Origin: Coniella vitis
Lineage: Eukaryota > Ascomycota > Sordariomycetes > Diaporthales > Schizoparmaceae
NCBI GenBank assembly: GCA_011317545.1
Contig: WUJK01000001.1
Coordinates: 4,135,001 to 4,199,000, forward strand
DNA: 64,000 nt
Direction: 5' to 3'
This document shows, piece by piece, positions 32,712-43,509 of the stretch. Below the pieces are notes generated by a model. That model ran no database searches, was not told where the DNA came from, and saw only the letters and a program-made list of their open reading frames with translations. Position 1 is the first letter of the stretch; the number at the start of each line of letters is the position of its first letter. The translations under genes and the position numbers were made by a program.

Positions 32712-34848
32712 TTGACGGGTTGGTGCCCCTGGGCCGAGGGGCTCTTTGGATATCTGGATCTAAACTACTGTTATGATAGAGAAGGGGCTTGATAGATAGA
32801 TTGCGCGGTGCGTGTTACTTGCGCTCACAAGATTCTGCGAGAGCAAGCCTGTGCCTTGGTTTACTTCCATATCTATGGGATATCATCCTCGATACAATGC
32901 TTGGCCTCAATTCAACAACCGAAGAACTCAAGTCTCAAGATCGTTTAGTGAAGTATCTATAGGAGATACCATCAAACTTTCTAACCTACTTTTGCTCATA
33001 TACTTATCTAAAGAAGGCAAAACCTCCACTTTAATTCAACATCTCCAATACCATACATCTGTGCTAGCAAATCAAAAGATCCACCGAGCTCTCGTGTACC
33101 TCAATCAAGAGGGCTGGGGGAGGGGGGTTTAGAAAATCTGCTATAACCAAAGTTGATTCAATGGAAGATCAGCCAAACAACGCCCCCCATCTTGATGTTC
33201 ATGCCGAATAACCGCCAGTCCAGCAAACGTGCTCGATTGGGGCTTGCTTAAGGGCTGGTGCAATCACGCCTTGGAGCATCGAGTCGATCTCTTCCATCCA
33301 AGACTGGGCTTTCGGAAACGTTTTGCCCTTGGCCAAGCCATTCCATCGATTCCAGTCTCGTCACTTTTTGAAACGAAAAGCAAAATACTGCCGCAACCTT
33401 CCAGAAAGAAGAAGGGCTGTGAGTGAGTGAATACGGTACACAAACTTATCTTGCCCCCACACTCATCTCTCCCTGGGCACGAGATGGATAAATCGGCAAC
33501 CTCACCCCCCATCCCTCCAGTGAAACTGTTTTAGGCGTGACCTCAGAGTTCATACAAATCGGTGTAAATTTCCGGGCTATCCCAACTGTTAGATTCAGAT
33601 GAATTGCTCCGAAGGCTGCAGCGTATTTATAGCAGTGCGTACGAGTAAGTGGCTCTCCCAGTTACGTAGTTGCAGTATCACGAGAGGTGCCATGGTGTCT
33701 TCTTCATTCCGACTGACCAGTACTCTTGTGATCGGCCAGCACGAAGTTGATATAGAGTACGTTTTAACTTTTTGGTGCCCAGGGACCAAAATGATATCGC
33801 CCCCTTGGAACGCTTCGTATAAGTAATGTCGGCTTCCAGCTTGAGATTTACTTAGCGAGCCACTCGTCTCCATCTTGTCCGCATTATGGGGCATTTCCAG
33901 CTCTGTGTAGACTTACAACTTGCAATTTGCAGGTCACAAAGAGGTGTAAGAAAAAAGAGAAAGAAGAAAAGAGAAAAGCAATAGTAGCAGTGTCTACCGG
34001 GGCCGAGACCGCTGAGCGAATACTTTTACAGTACATAGTCGCAACCCCACCATGAACAGCGCCAGAATAACGCTAGAATTTCTCTCTTTGGGGCCGCTAA
34101 GGGCTTGTGTTGACATGGTGCTAACTGCTGCTGCTGCTGCTAATTTGCTGCTAAGCACTGGCACCATTTACCGCCCACTTTCCCGGAGACTTAGCCACGT
34201 CCCACCGTACCGAGACAGCCAGAGCAAGGGACCACTGGGACCCGGCTAGCCCACTTTCCCGCTGTTCACTAGCATCCCCCCCCCTAGCCAATTGCCAAAT
34301 AGGGCCAAAGTCAGGGGCCAGCCTTGAACCTTGGGGGGGCTGCTGATGTAGGGGCAGTTCGAGGGGGCTTGGGCCGCGCAATCGTCCATTCCCCACACCC
34401 TCAAACACATGTTAGTCAGGGAACAAAAAACGACGGGCCTGACGACAACAAGACGGCACTGCGCGTAAGCGTCCGCTTTTCTCCCCCACTGCCCATTCAT
34501 TCTTTCCTGTTGTCCCTAGATTGATGATTGACTGATCGATTGCTTGCTTGCTTGCTTGATTCACTGGCGTTTCGTTCTTCCTTTTCTCCCTCTTTATACC
34601 CTGCTTTCTCTCTTTCGGGCTTTTGGCTCTCTACGCTCCCTTTGCGCCAGACGTGACGATACCCTCAAATCACCCCAGAACCAACTCAACCATTTTTGGC
34701 TCGGTCGCTCGGTCGCTTGCCTTCACGATTGGCAGCCAGCAGCAGCACCACCAGCAGCAGCAGGCACCGTGATATGACCACATCCTGAACCTGGAATCGC
34801 AAGAACCGAACCAAAAGACACCGCCTCTCTCACACAACCTCACCACCA
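32712..34848. other. Large gene-poor spacer
   Basis: 2.1 kb. It contains a purine-only stretch (about 33948-33978), a TTTACAGTACATAGT motif (about 34025-34039), C- and G-homopolymers near 34278 and 34334, and a GCTTGCTTGCTTGCTTG repeat (about 34541-34557). The final 350 bp are C/T-rich leader of the next gene. No ORF shows a domain. Confidence 0.5.
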
Positions 34849-36206
34849 ATGGCCATCGTGCTGTCCCGCCATGACTACTCGACCGGCCCCGGCCTGCTCT
34901 CCGGCTCGCGCCACCGCCACCTGCGAGCCATCATGATAGCAGGCGTCGTCCTGATAGTCGTGTGGACGCTGAAGAGCACAGGCTTGTTTAGAGATCATGT
35001 AAGGCAGTCTCTGCTCCTTCTTCTTTTTCTTCTTCCCCCCTCCTATCACGCTTTTGAGTCTGTAAACGCAGACGAACCCCTCGAAAGACAGAAGAAGGCT
35101 GACACAGCCGCCCTCTCTCGTACTTTCCCACAAATTAGTACACCTCCGGCTTCGACCTTGTCGACCCTTCCGAGCTCGAACCATCCCCAACACCCACTGC
35201 AGCCCCCGGCGGCGAGTTCCAAGGGCCTCCCAAACCAATCACCCTCACAGGCGACAACTTCTACCTCAGCGATGCTCTCCACGGCGCCCTCCATCCTCCA
35301 CCGCCGCCTCCTCCTCCGCCCCGCGAATTCCCCGCCTCCGTCGCCGTCATCATGGAATCCAACCCAGCCGCTGTGACCAACCTCGTCCCCGTCATGCTTC
35401 ACTTCGCCAACGTCCTCGGCCCCGAATGGCCCGTTGTCCTGCTCACTTTGCGCGCCAACTGGGTCGAACCCGCGAGCCCTGCCTTCCGTCGCCTCATGGC
35501 CCAGCGCCGCATCCATATCTTTTTCCTGCCCGACGATACCGTCTTTCCAGACCACACCTCCGTCTCCAAATTCCTCACCCGTCCCTGGATCTGGGAGCGC
35601 TTCGAATCTGCAGACCGCGTCCTTCTCTTCCAGGCCGATTCCGTCCTCTGCAGCAGCAGCGAGCGCCGCGTCGAGGATTTCGCGGAATACGATCTCATTG
35701 GCGCGCCCATCCATCCAGCCTACGGCGTGGGATACAACGGCGGGCTATCCCTGCGCAACCCCAAAGCAATGCTCGACGTCATCCGCGACCCAACTATCCG
35801 GCCATTCGATGTCCGCGTAGACGAAATCGCAGCAGAACTGCACCGCATCGGCGAAACCCAGGGCCCTGACGCTCGGCGTGAAGCGGAAACGAAGATTCCT
35901 TCGTGGGAGAAGTTCGAGGACCAGTGGTTCTACACCATGCTCAAGCAGCGGAGCGAGCGGATCAGCGCTGGCGGCGACAGCGGCCCAGGGGCAGACGCAG
36001 AGAACAAGGGCGAAGGTGGAATCAAGAACAAGATCCGCTTACCAACCACCGAGGTTGCCAAACAATTTGCCGTCGAAACCGTATGGAATACCCAGCCACT
36101 GGGCTATCACCAGCCTTTTCGGTGGCTGACGCCCGCGCAAAAGACGGCGGCCATTACCTGGTGTCCCGAGGTGGCCATGTTGCAGGATGGGAGTCACTTT
36201 TTCTAA
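34849..36206 (+). CDS. Type II membrane protein, DUF5672-like candidate glycosyltransferase
   Basis: Two exons (34849-34998 and 35139-36206) join as FRDH-YTSGFDLV for 405 aa; donor GTAAGG, acceptor TTAG. A short cytosolic N-terminus (SRHRHLR) precedes one membrane anchor (about residues 27-42, AIMIAGVVLIVVWTL), then a Pro-rich stem with an eight-Pro run. The luminal part has VAVIMESNPAAVTNLVPVML, VLLFQADSVLCSSSERRVED, YDLIGAPIHPAYGVGYNGGL and SLRNPKAMLDVI, then FEDQWFY. The LFQADSVLC element may play the metal-binding role of a DxD motif. These blocks match the DUF5672 family, thought to be glycosyltransferase-like and Golgi-resident. Acceptor and donor sugars are unknown. Confidence 0.82.
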
Positions 36207-36754
36207 AGACAAAAAAGTTGAAGGGCCAACTTTTTGTTGTGGGAGGAAATTCGTTTCAAGATGACGAGAAAACAGAAAAAAAGAAGTATTCATTTAGGAA
36301 AGTGTGTCTGTGGTTGGATGCGGCTGGTAGCATGCCAAGACATTGCCGAACCTGCGGGCCGTCATCCTCGAGCTTTTTTTGATTAGACAGGCAGACGGGA
36401 TGATTACAAGAGAAAAAGGGGTGGGGGGGTGTTACAATGTCACCCAACCTTGGAATACGGGATACAGAGAGCATTTTTGAGAGACACCAGCCATTTATGT
36501 TTGAGCTGGGCGTTTGCATTGCACGGCGTTCAGGCTGGATACAGGCTTTTCATGCATGGAATACATACGTCTTCACATTTCAGCAACAAGAGAGTGCGCT
36601 TTGATTATTTCAAAATAAACCTCGCTTTCATCATCTCATGAAAACATATGCTTCTCTTGCGCATTGGACACCCCCGTGAGGTCTCTTATGCACTTAGTGT
36701 CGTGGACCGCCGCTTGAACATGTCTTCTGGGTGACTTCACACGTATACAAGGCC
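36207..36754. other. Intergenic between convergent genes
   Basis: About 550 bp with two 3' ends, including purine-rich DNA near 36260-36300. Nothing else recognised. Confidence 0.45.
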
Positions 36755-37891
36755 TCACTCGTCCTGATAGGACCCCGGCATCCTTAGCAGCTCGGGCCGA
36801 GTTGCAGTTGCCGTTGACGGGTTTGCAGCTGGCGGTGGCTGATCAGGTCCGGGTTCTCTTTCGCCAGCCAGTCTCTGAGGCCTTCGTAGCACAGCGACCG
36901 TCGTCTTGGATCCGCGCACTCGCAATGCCTCTTGTGCCCGTATCAGGCGTATCCGTGCAGGTGATGATGCTCTCCTCTGCTCTGGAACCGCTACGGGTGG
37001 CTGCTTTGGTAGGCTTGCGCTGCTCGCGTACGGTGAAGGCGCGCTATGATGATGATGCTGGTCAGTCGGTCTTGTCGAGCCAACGTACGGAGGTGGGGGT
37101 TGGCTGGCGGGAGCTGAGCTGTAGCGCGGACGGCCTGCACTGGGAGTGAAGGATAATGTCGATGCGTACGAGGCTGGTGGCACACGCAAGGGCTGTGGGG
37201 TGAATGCTGCTGCTGTTGTTGCTGTTGCTGCTGCTGGGGAGGAGGAGGAGGAGGCGGCAGATTGTCTGACTGGCTGGGCAATTGCAGAAAACCGACGATC
37301 ATCCACTTCGACCACTGGGGATAGGCAGCGGTTTCCGGGTCTCACGGGGCCGTTATACTCAATCCCAGGTGTCGACGCGGGTGTGGTTGCTGTACTATTC
37401 GGGGCGCTGGCGTGACCCGTGTCTGCTGCCAAGGCGGACCAGTCCTTTTTCCACGTACCTGGTTCATTGGGGGCTTTTTGTAGGACCTGTCTGGTGTTTT
37501 CCTTGCCGTTGGGGCGGCCAACGGGGTCAGGGATCTTGGGGTCGAAGCACACTGGTGGCGGCAGCACACCTGTCTGGAGGGCTCGCTCGGATAGGGGCAG
37601 CGCTCTGGGGCCGCCTACCCATTGCCTTGTTGCCGAAACCTGGCTGGCCTCATTCACGGATGCGGCAAGTTGCTCTTTTGTTCGCTTATCAAAGTTTGTG
37701 AACGCCCAGGGCCTTGCTTGCTTGACACTGCTTGGCGGTGGTCGAGGTCCACTTATGTGACTGCCAGTGGAGGCCGAGTTAGCTGCAGCGATGGCGGCAG
37801 CGTGTTGTGTGTTGCTATTGCCGCGCTGGGAGTGGCTCGAACCCCGGCGCGAAATGCTGTCTTCGGCAGACACCTCGTTCATGGAGGCCAT
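36755..37891 (-). CDS. Proline/serine-rich protein of unknown function
   Basis: Intronless ORF, 378 aa from the Met at 37891 (MASMNEVSAEDSISRRGSS); the open frame extends 30 codons further up to 37981 but starts there with GTG. The N-terminal half has an apparently constrained block: ARPWAFTNFDKRTKEQLAAS, ATRQWVGGPRALPLSERALQ, and CFDPKIPDPVGRPNGKENTR with VLQKAPNEPGTWKKDW (about residues 60-165). The C-terminal half is Ser/Ala/Pro/His low complexity. No signal peptide, membrane helix or named domain. The last about 45 residues are compositionally odd, and an unrecognised splice or frame change there is possible. Moderately confident it is a gene, with function unknown. Confidence 0.62.
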   Translation of the reverse strand: MASMNEVSAEDSISRRGSSHSQRGNSNTQHAAAIAAANSASTGSHISGPRPPPSSVKQARPWAFTNFDKRTKEQLAASVNEASQVSATRQWVGGPRALPLSERALQTGVLPPPVCFDPKIPDPVGRPNGKENTRQVLQKAPNEPGTWKKDWSALAADTGHASAPNSTATTPASTPGIEYNGPVRPGNRCLSPVVEVDDRRFSAIAQPVRQSAASSSSSPAAATATTAAAFTPQPLRVPPASYASTLSFTPSAGRPRYSSAPASQPPPPYVGSTRPTDQHHHHSAPSPYASSASLPKQPPVAVPEQRRASSPARIRLIRAQEALRVRGSKTTVAVLRRPQRLAGEREPGPDQPPPAANPSTATATRPELLRMPGSYQDE

Positions 37892-38021
37892 GATTGCGGA
37901 AACGCGACAGGTTACGACGCTCGACGAAGAGTGGGAGGTCAAGTATGGCAAATCAAAAGGGCGCGATGCTCGTTCGTCCACGCAGAGAATGAAAATGATT
38001 GCCGGCCTGTAGCAGAGATGT

Positions 38022-38031
38022 CGGATATATA
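38022..38031 (-). promoter_or_regulatory. Possible TATA element
   Basis: An AT-only hexamer-plus run (TATATA on both strands) lies about 130 bp upstream of the Met at 37891. Function is inferred from position only. Confidence 0.3.
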
Positions 38032-38291
38032 AGCCAGGTCAGTCTTGTTTCTGTATCAGACGGATTTGCAGATTGTAGGCTTTGGGCCCCGACGCTGACC
38101 CCAGCCTCCTCCGGTGAAGCGAGATGGTGCTTGGTCCACATCACAGATGCAGGTCATGCGGCCCACTTGTTTGCATACATAGTACTTTCTACACAGTAGG
38201 CGATGATCCGGTAGGTTCGGAGTGCTGGGCCCTTTTGGGCCTTGGAGGTGAGATGGGCTTGAGGGAATCGAAGACGCGGCGGGAAAGCGAC

Positions 38292-38911
38292 TTACGTCAC
38301 GGCTACACAGGCCACCAAGTCAACACACGAGACTGGTATCGGGTTTCTGGCCACGGAGACAGAGACGATGATCAGAGCGACGGCCCAGCCAATGGCGTCC
38401 AGACGCGCGACAACAATGCAACCCGAGTGAAGAGGATTGTGGGCACAGGGTTGCTTTCTGTCGGCTGGTTCGCCTTTTCGAGCCGCCTGCACGTGCAGCC
38501 CAATGTACAAGAGGCCGAGAATGGACTGCGACGGGGTGGTTAGCAGATGTGTTGCACAAACCGCACAGGAGTGAATACGTGGAGTGCTCTGCTTTGCCCG
38601 GCTGAATTGGGCACTGGGAACCAGAAAACAAAGAGGCTGAAAACGGGCTAGCCACCACTTACGGAAAACATGATCCAGCTTTGCCCAAGGCAGTCGTCAG
38701 AGTAGATGCGGTGACCAAAGTGAAGGCCTGAGACGAGCAGGCCAACAAAGCAGAAGATGAGCAGCAGAGCCAGAGCAGCCAGCATGACCAGAGGAAGCTT
38801 GGGGCCCTTGATGATGGGCACCTGCGAGGCTGTGTATTGCGACTGGGCCTCCACTTTGTCGTAGACACCGTCGTCATACTTGCTGGCTGAAGAGGAATCT
38901 CGTGATTCCAT
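38292..38911 (-). CDS. Small multi-pass membrane protein, 3' end uncertain
   Basis: Two clear exons (38911-38663 and 38525-38292) join as SWIMFS-SILGLLYIG, giving at least 160 aa. A hydrophilic N-terminus (MESRDSSSASKYDDG) is followed by TM1 (LPLVMLAALALLLIFCFVGL), TM2 (SILGLLYIGLHV) and TM3 (AIGWAVALIIVSVSVA). The conserved-looking link CAHNPLHSGCIVVARL lies between TM2 and TM3. In this reading the protein stops just after VDLVACVAVT at a TAA that is part of a perfect GTAAGT donor, and the fourth helix expected in a tetraspan layout is missing. A third exon is therefore likely; one candidate acceptor (CTGTGTAG near 38182) would extend the frame to a stop at 38056. Function unknown. Confidence 0.6.
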
Positions 38912-41032
38912 CGAGACAGGAGATGGCAGGACATGAGCACATCAATTGGGGTGTGCTTCAAAACGCAGATTCGTTGTTGAGGACCAGATGCTTCCAGAGA
39001 GCAAGAGCAAGAGCAGATGCACGCAGTCGAGGCAGCTGCCTGGCTCCCCACGGAACGAGGCCATCTTTATGTGAGGGATAGCAGGAGACCAGTAGGCCAC
39101 AGGAATACCCCGCCAGATGATCGCCAGCCACGGTGAGGTTTGGGGATGTGGATGTGGTGTAAGGGAAGTGCCTTGACTGTGTGAAAGAGGTCAGCCGTGA
39201 GACAATTGCATTCCAGCTGGACACGACGGCCAAGGCCGGGTACGCAAGGCTGGCAATTCAGAGCAGCCATGAAGCAGGCTTTGGTGATGTTGATGCTGAT
39301 GTGTTTGATTTATTCTAGTGGCAGCTGGTGGTGAGGAAGTCAGGCTGTGCTGGTGGCAGACAGAGTAAGAAAGAGAAGAGAAGAACAATACAAGATTGGA
39401 AAGCCAATCTACAAGTCATTGTGCTGGCGGTGGCCCAAAGAGTGACGGCCTTGTCTAGCAGGGTGCAATGGTTGGGGATACCATTGCTAGGCAGGCTTGC
39501 CCCTGCCTATGAACTGATAGAGGGGTCAAGTTCTGTAAGTCGAACCCTAACCCCGTTCAATATCCAGGTCTTGGTATGATATCAGCCTCGGTTGATCTAT
39601 AGGACTATGCACTCTGACTATTGCAGGTGGGTGTGATATACTATGTTTCTGTGCAGAATAGCAGCAATTTTGCATTATCATCTCTGTAACCAAAGTGCCT
39701 GTATCATCCCATAGGATGGATGCACAATAGGCGGGGGATACGGCATCAAGGGACCGATCTACAGGGACAAAGGGACAATGGCGTCCTGACAGTGCTTCGT
39801 TAGCGCCGTGGTCCCGCCCCCAAGTGGTTGGTCCAGGGATGTCGAGGCCAGTTTCAGGGCCCAACCACTCGGGGCAACCCTCCAAGACTTCCCAGGCCTC
39901 CTCAAATTTGCCCTGAGGGGTGATAATAGTCTTGGGGTGTATTTCATGAGTTCGACATCCAGATCTGCCGTTGTTTTCCTATTCCTGAGCAGCAAAAGCG
40001 TCGTCAGCACCGCCGCACGTCAAGGAGGCTGCTGAGGACGGACTCGCAACGCAGGTCGTGAGGGCAGCGAAATAAACCGCCACGCCACGCGTACTACGTT
40101 ATCATGCAGCGCAACCAGCCAGTGCCAGCCAGGCTCGCCCACAACGCCGAGAATGCGGCTGCGAAGCGCCGGCAGCAAATCACAACCTGCATAAGCCCAC
40201 CCTGGCGGCTATTGCTACATCGTACTGTCTTGCCTGTGCCCATGGCTTGAATTAGGAATGAGAAGAAACGATGCACAGCCTGGGGTTGCATTGTGGTATT
40301 GGGAGCGAGGTGCAGTGACGAATCTCGCTCCATTTGCTCTCTGCCCTGCTGCCGTCTCGCTGACCGTACTCGACAGAACGAGTGGTCTAGTTGCATGGCT
40401 CCATCTCCCGTCTCCAAGGTTGGGTCGAGATATCGCTCGGCATTGGTTTACGGACGCCAGCCTAGGAAAGACGCCAAGGTACAAGCTACTTGTATACTGT
40501 TATCCAGTACCATGTAGGTACTTGGTGGCTGGAGTGGGGCCCCGAGTCCTTGCCTGGCCACGCTCCTTCCTACTGTCGTCAACATCCAGCACTCCAATTT
40601 TTTTTCTTGCGATTGTTCTCTTGCTTGCTTAGCCTTGTTCTCTTTTCTACTCTCACTTGTTGTTTTTGCTGCTGCTGCGTCGCTCTGTACCAACCATCCG
40701 ATTGTACGCATTGTCGCGCGCGCACAATATCCTTTCTTCTCATATACTATACTTAGCCCCACCGACGCCACCGAACAATCACTTTATCTTGCCATTATTT
40801 TGGATATACTATGTCAAAACAACAGCCACTGGTTTGATTTCGCCGGCTACGGGCCTCGATGCCCTGATCGAAATCTCTTCCCTCCTTCGATCCTCTCTCG
40901 CTGTCCCGAACGGATATCTGCTTCGTGCAACAGTCCTTGAAAAAAAGAGTATCTACGGAATAACCAGAGCAGGAAGAGGCAAACAACAAAACAACAAGAT
41001 CTCGAGACAAAGACTCGCCAACAGTCATCAGC
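38912..41032. other. Large divergent spacer
   Basis: 2.1 kb between divergent genes. ORFs at 39759-40010, 40258-40632 and elsewhere have no domain. From about 40560 the + strand becomes C/T-rich, consistent with a long leader of the wall-sensor candidate. TAC-rich motifs occur at about 40508-40522. Confidence 0.5.
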
Positions 41033-43171
41033 ATGAGGTCTTCCATATCTATCGCCATACTGGCCGGGACTGGCCAAGCGCTGGCCTGGAACCTAGCCTT
41101 TACCTCCGATATCAAAGGCGCCGACCTGGCTGGACCAGACGAAACCCCAGCGCCGCAACTTACCCGGACAACGGACGCCAACTACCCTTTAGTCACACCA
41201 CCTCCTTCACAAGATGCCGTTGACGCTCTGCTCAAGCGAGCCTCGTCCAGCTCCAACACATGGGAGAATTCAAACACGTGTGGCTGGTACTCGGGCCTTT
41301 CCTCCAAGCCCTATGTCTGCGACTCGCCTCTGACTTGCGCCACCAATACCGACCACGTCGTTGCATGCAGCACTGCTGGCATCAACCAGTTCTACACTGT
41401 CTGCTTAGACTACGATGCCTACCAGTCCTCCAAATGCACCTCGGCTGGTCCCAAGACGGGCTGCTGCACCGACTCGGCTGCGCCCGCCTGCGGAACCTTC
41501 TTGTGGACCGGAAGTCCTACCCGTGTCATGTACAAGTGCTTTGCTACTTCGACGATCCTCTCCATGCTGGACGAACCGCAGTACGTCATTGCAGCCGCGA
41601 GCAGCAGTGCAGCAGCAGCTAGTTCCAGCTCTGCAGCAGCAGCGGCTTCGAGATCGTCCGCCGCAGCGGCTTCGTCAGCATCGGCGTCATCGGAAGCAAG
41701 CCGCGCGAGTGCGCTGGGCGGGTCCAGCCTGACGATAACAACGACAGACTCGGATGGCTCCAGTACGACATTCACGGCTGTGGCCGGCGCTACGGGCTCT
41801 GCCACCGGAATCGCGTTGGTGAGCACGGTGCAGTACACGACGACTGGTAGCGACGGCTCGTCAACGACTTATACCGCCATCGCGGATACTGGAGCGGGTA
41901 GTGGCAATGGGAGCAGTGTCACAAGCGGCAATGGAAGCGGCAGCAGCGGTAGCAGCAATACGGGCGCGCTTGTCGGTGGCATTGTCGGTGGCATTGCGGG
42001 ACTGTTGCTGCTTCTGCTGCTATTGTGGTACCTGATGCGCAAGAAGGGAGGCAACAAGTTTGGTTTTACCCTGTGCGGCGGCAAACGAAAGACCAAGAAG
42101 GAGAAACACGTCCACAACAAAACTTACAATGATAATGACACGACCAATGTCGACAAACGCGCATACAACGCTCGCTCGCCCTCTGGTTCCTCGTCTGGCG
42201 GCAAAGGCTTCTCCCTCGCATTGGGCGGCGCTGGCAAACAGGAAAACAAGAAGGAGAAGAATGTCACCAAGAATTACTACTATGGCGACAAGGTCAAGAA
42301 CGACAACAGGTCCTATGACAAGCGAGAATTCAAGGATAACCGCCAATATGACAACAGATCCGATGTGCATTCTGATTTCATCACGCCTTCACAACAGCCG
42401 CAAAACTTCGACTTCAATGTCGCTGATCAGCCACGCGGCAATGCTGCGGACCCAAACCTGAGCTCATATGGATACCATGGCCCTGACGAGACACTTATTG
42501 GCATTGCAGGTTTGGCGAGGCGTGGCTCCTCTCGCCGCGAACAAAGGGGCCGGCAAGACATGTTCTATGAGCCCGACTCCCGGCCTCGGAGTCCTCCCTC
42601 GCCAAGCCCTTCTGGCGATGCTGTCATTGCAGGAGCCGCAGGTTCGTCAAGACGGGACAGAAGGAGGCAACAACGAAGGCAAGCGCGTGGTGAACACACA
42701 GCATCCCCAGAGCCACAGCCCGAGTCTCCGGTCCCAGATACCGAATATGATTATGGTCGTGAAGTGGGCGCATACAGCCGACAGGGCTACAGTGTCGAGC
42801 ACAATGAAGGATATGCTCATGAACCGCAGCAGCCACAGCAAGTTCACGTGCACGTGCATGTGCACAACCGAGACAGCGATCCAGGTCGCGGTCGGGGAAG
42901 TTCTCGTGGCAGACACTCATACCAATATGATGATCGATCAGGAGACGAAGCAGAGGAGGAAGAGTGGCATCAGACGCAGGAACGTCATCAAAGGAGTCGC
43001 CAGGGCAGTCGCCAGGGCAGTCGCCAGGGCAGTCGTCAAGGGAGTTATCAAGGAAGTCATCGATATCACCCCAACTCCGGTCGGCGTAACGTACCGGCGT
43101 CCAGGTCACCATCACCACCACCACCAATGGCAGAAGAGCCGCCGAATGACTTTATTGGGCGAGGTCTTTGA
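41033..43171 (+). CDS. Single-pass plasma-membrane protein, Mid2/WSC-like wall sensor candidate
   Basis: Intronless ORF of 712 aa. A signal peptide (about residues 1-18, SSISIAILAGTGQALAW) precedes an extracellular Cys-rich module (about 82-170: NTCGWYSGLSSKPYVCDS, PKTGCCTDSAAPACGTFLWT). A Ser/Ala-rich mucin-like stalk (about 180-310) follows, then a membrane helix (about 312-334, LVGGIVGGIAGLLLLLLLLW) and stop-transfer MRKKGGNK. The large cytosolic tail (335-712) carries Lys/Asn/Tyr-rich segments (KNYYYGDKVKNDNRSYDKRE), a HVHVHVHN run, and a SRQG tandem repeat near the end. This architecture resembles fungal wall-stress sensors such as Mid2 and Wsc, but the exact Cys pattern is not a WSC domain, and the long tail is unusual. 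Signalling role is inference. Confidence 0.78.
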   Translation: MRSSISIAILAGTGQALAWNLAFTSDIKGADLAGPDETPAPQLTRTTDANYPLVTPPPSQDAVDALLKRASSSSNTWENSNTCGWYSGLSSKPYVCDSPLTCATNTDHVVACSTAGINQFYTVCLDYDAYQSSKCTSAGPKTGCCTDSAAPACGTFLWTGSPTRVMYKCFATSTILSMLDEPQYVIAAASSSAAAASSSSAAAAASRSSAAAASSASASSEASRASALGGSSLTITTTDSDGSSTTFTAVAGATGSATGIALVSTVQYTTTGSDGSSTTYTAIADTGAGSGNGSSVTSGNGSGSSGSSNTGALVGGIVGGIAGLLLLLLLLWYLMRKKGGNKFGFTLCGGKRKTKKEKHVHNKTYNDNDTTNVDKRAYNARSPSGSSSGGKGFSLALGGAGKQENKKEKNVTKNYYYGDKVKNDNRSYDKREFKDNRQYDNRSDVHSDFITPSQQPQNFDFNVADQPRGNAADPNLSSYGYHGPDETLIGIAGLARRGSSRREQRGRQDMFYEPDSRPRSPPSPSPSGDAVIAGAAGSSRRDRRRQQRRQARGEHTASPEPQPESPVPDTEYDYGREVGAYSRQGYSVEHNEGYAHEPQQPQQVHVHVHVHNRDSDPGRGRGSSRGRHSYQYDDRSGDEAEEEEWHQTQERHQRSRQGSRQGSRQGSRQGSYQGSHRYHPNSGRRNVPASRSPSPPPPMAEEPPNDFIGRGL
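42995..43054 (+). repeat. 12-bp coding repeat (SRQG)
   Basis: About five units of AGTCGCCAGGGC in frame, encoding SRQG repeats in the cytosolic tail. The last units are diverged to SYQG and SHR. Confidence 0.85.
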
Positions 43172-43509
43172 GCCAAACCTCTGCATGCACGATTGGCATT
43201 TGATGAGCTTTCTTTTATGACAAATGGTGTGGTTCCTTTTCTTTTTTATGTATGTACATTGGTTCGAACCGACATGGCAGGATACCACGACAGATGAAGA
43301 TAATGAAGGATGATCCCACGGATGATTCAAGTGGCAATGAACAAGGTTACAATTTGTGAAACCGTCTCTCGTCTTCCAATTTCCATGCTCACTAGGTTCT
43401 CATCAGGCGCATGACATTTGTGTTGCTGTATATACTTGCCAGCTCCTCCAACCTAGCAGTCCATCTCCCCACAGTAGACCTTTATCATTATTCAGCCTTG
43501 CTGACCTTG
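43172..43509. other. Intergenic between convergent genes
   Basis: 338 bp holding two 3' ends. A GGTTCGAACC box near 43261 resembles a tRNA B box, but no clover-leaf surrounds it. Confidence 0.4.

Noticed and set aside
43255..43275. Possible tRNA (B-box-like GGTTCGAACC)
   Set aside because: No A box, acceptor stem or anticodon arm can be folded around it.
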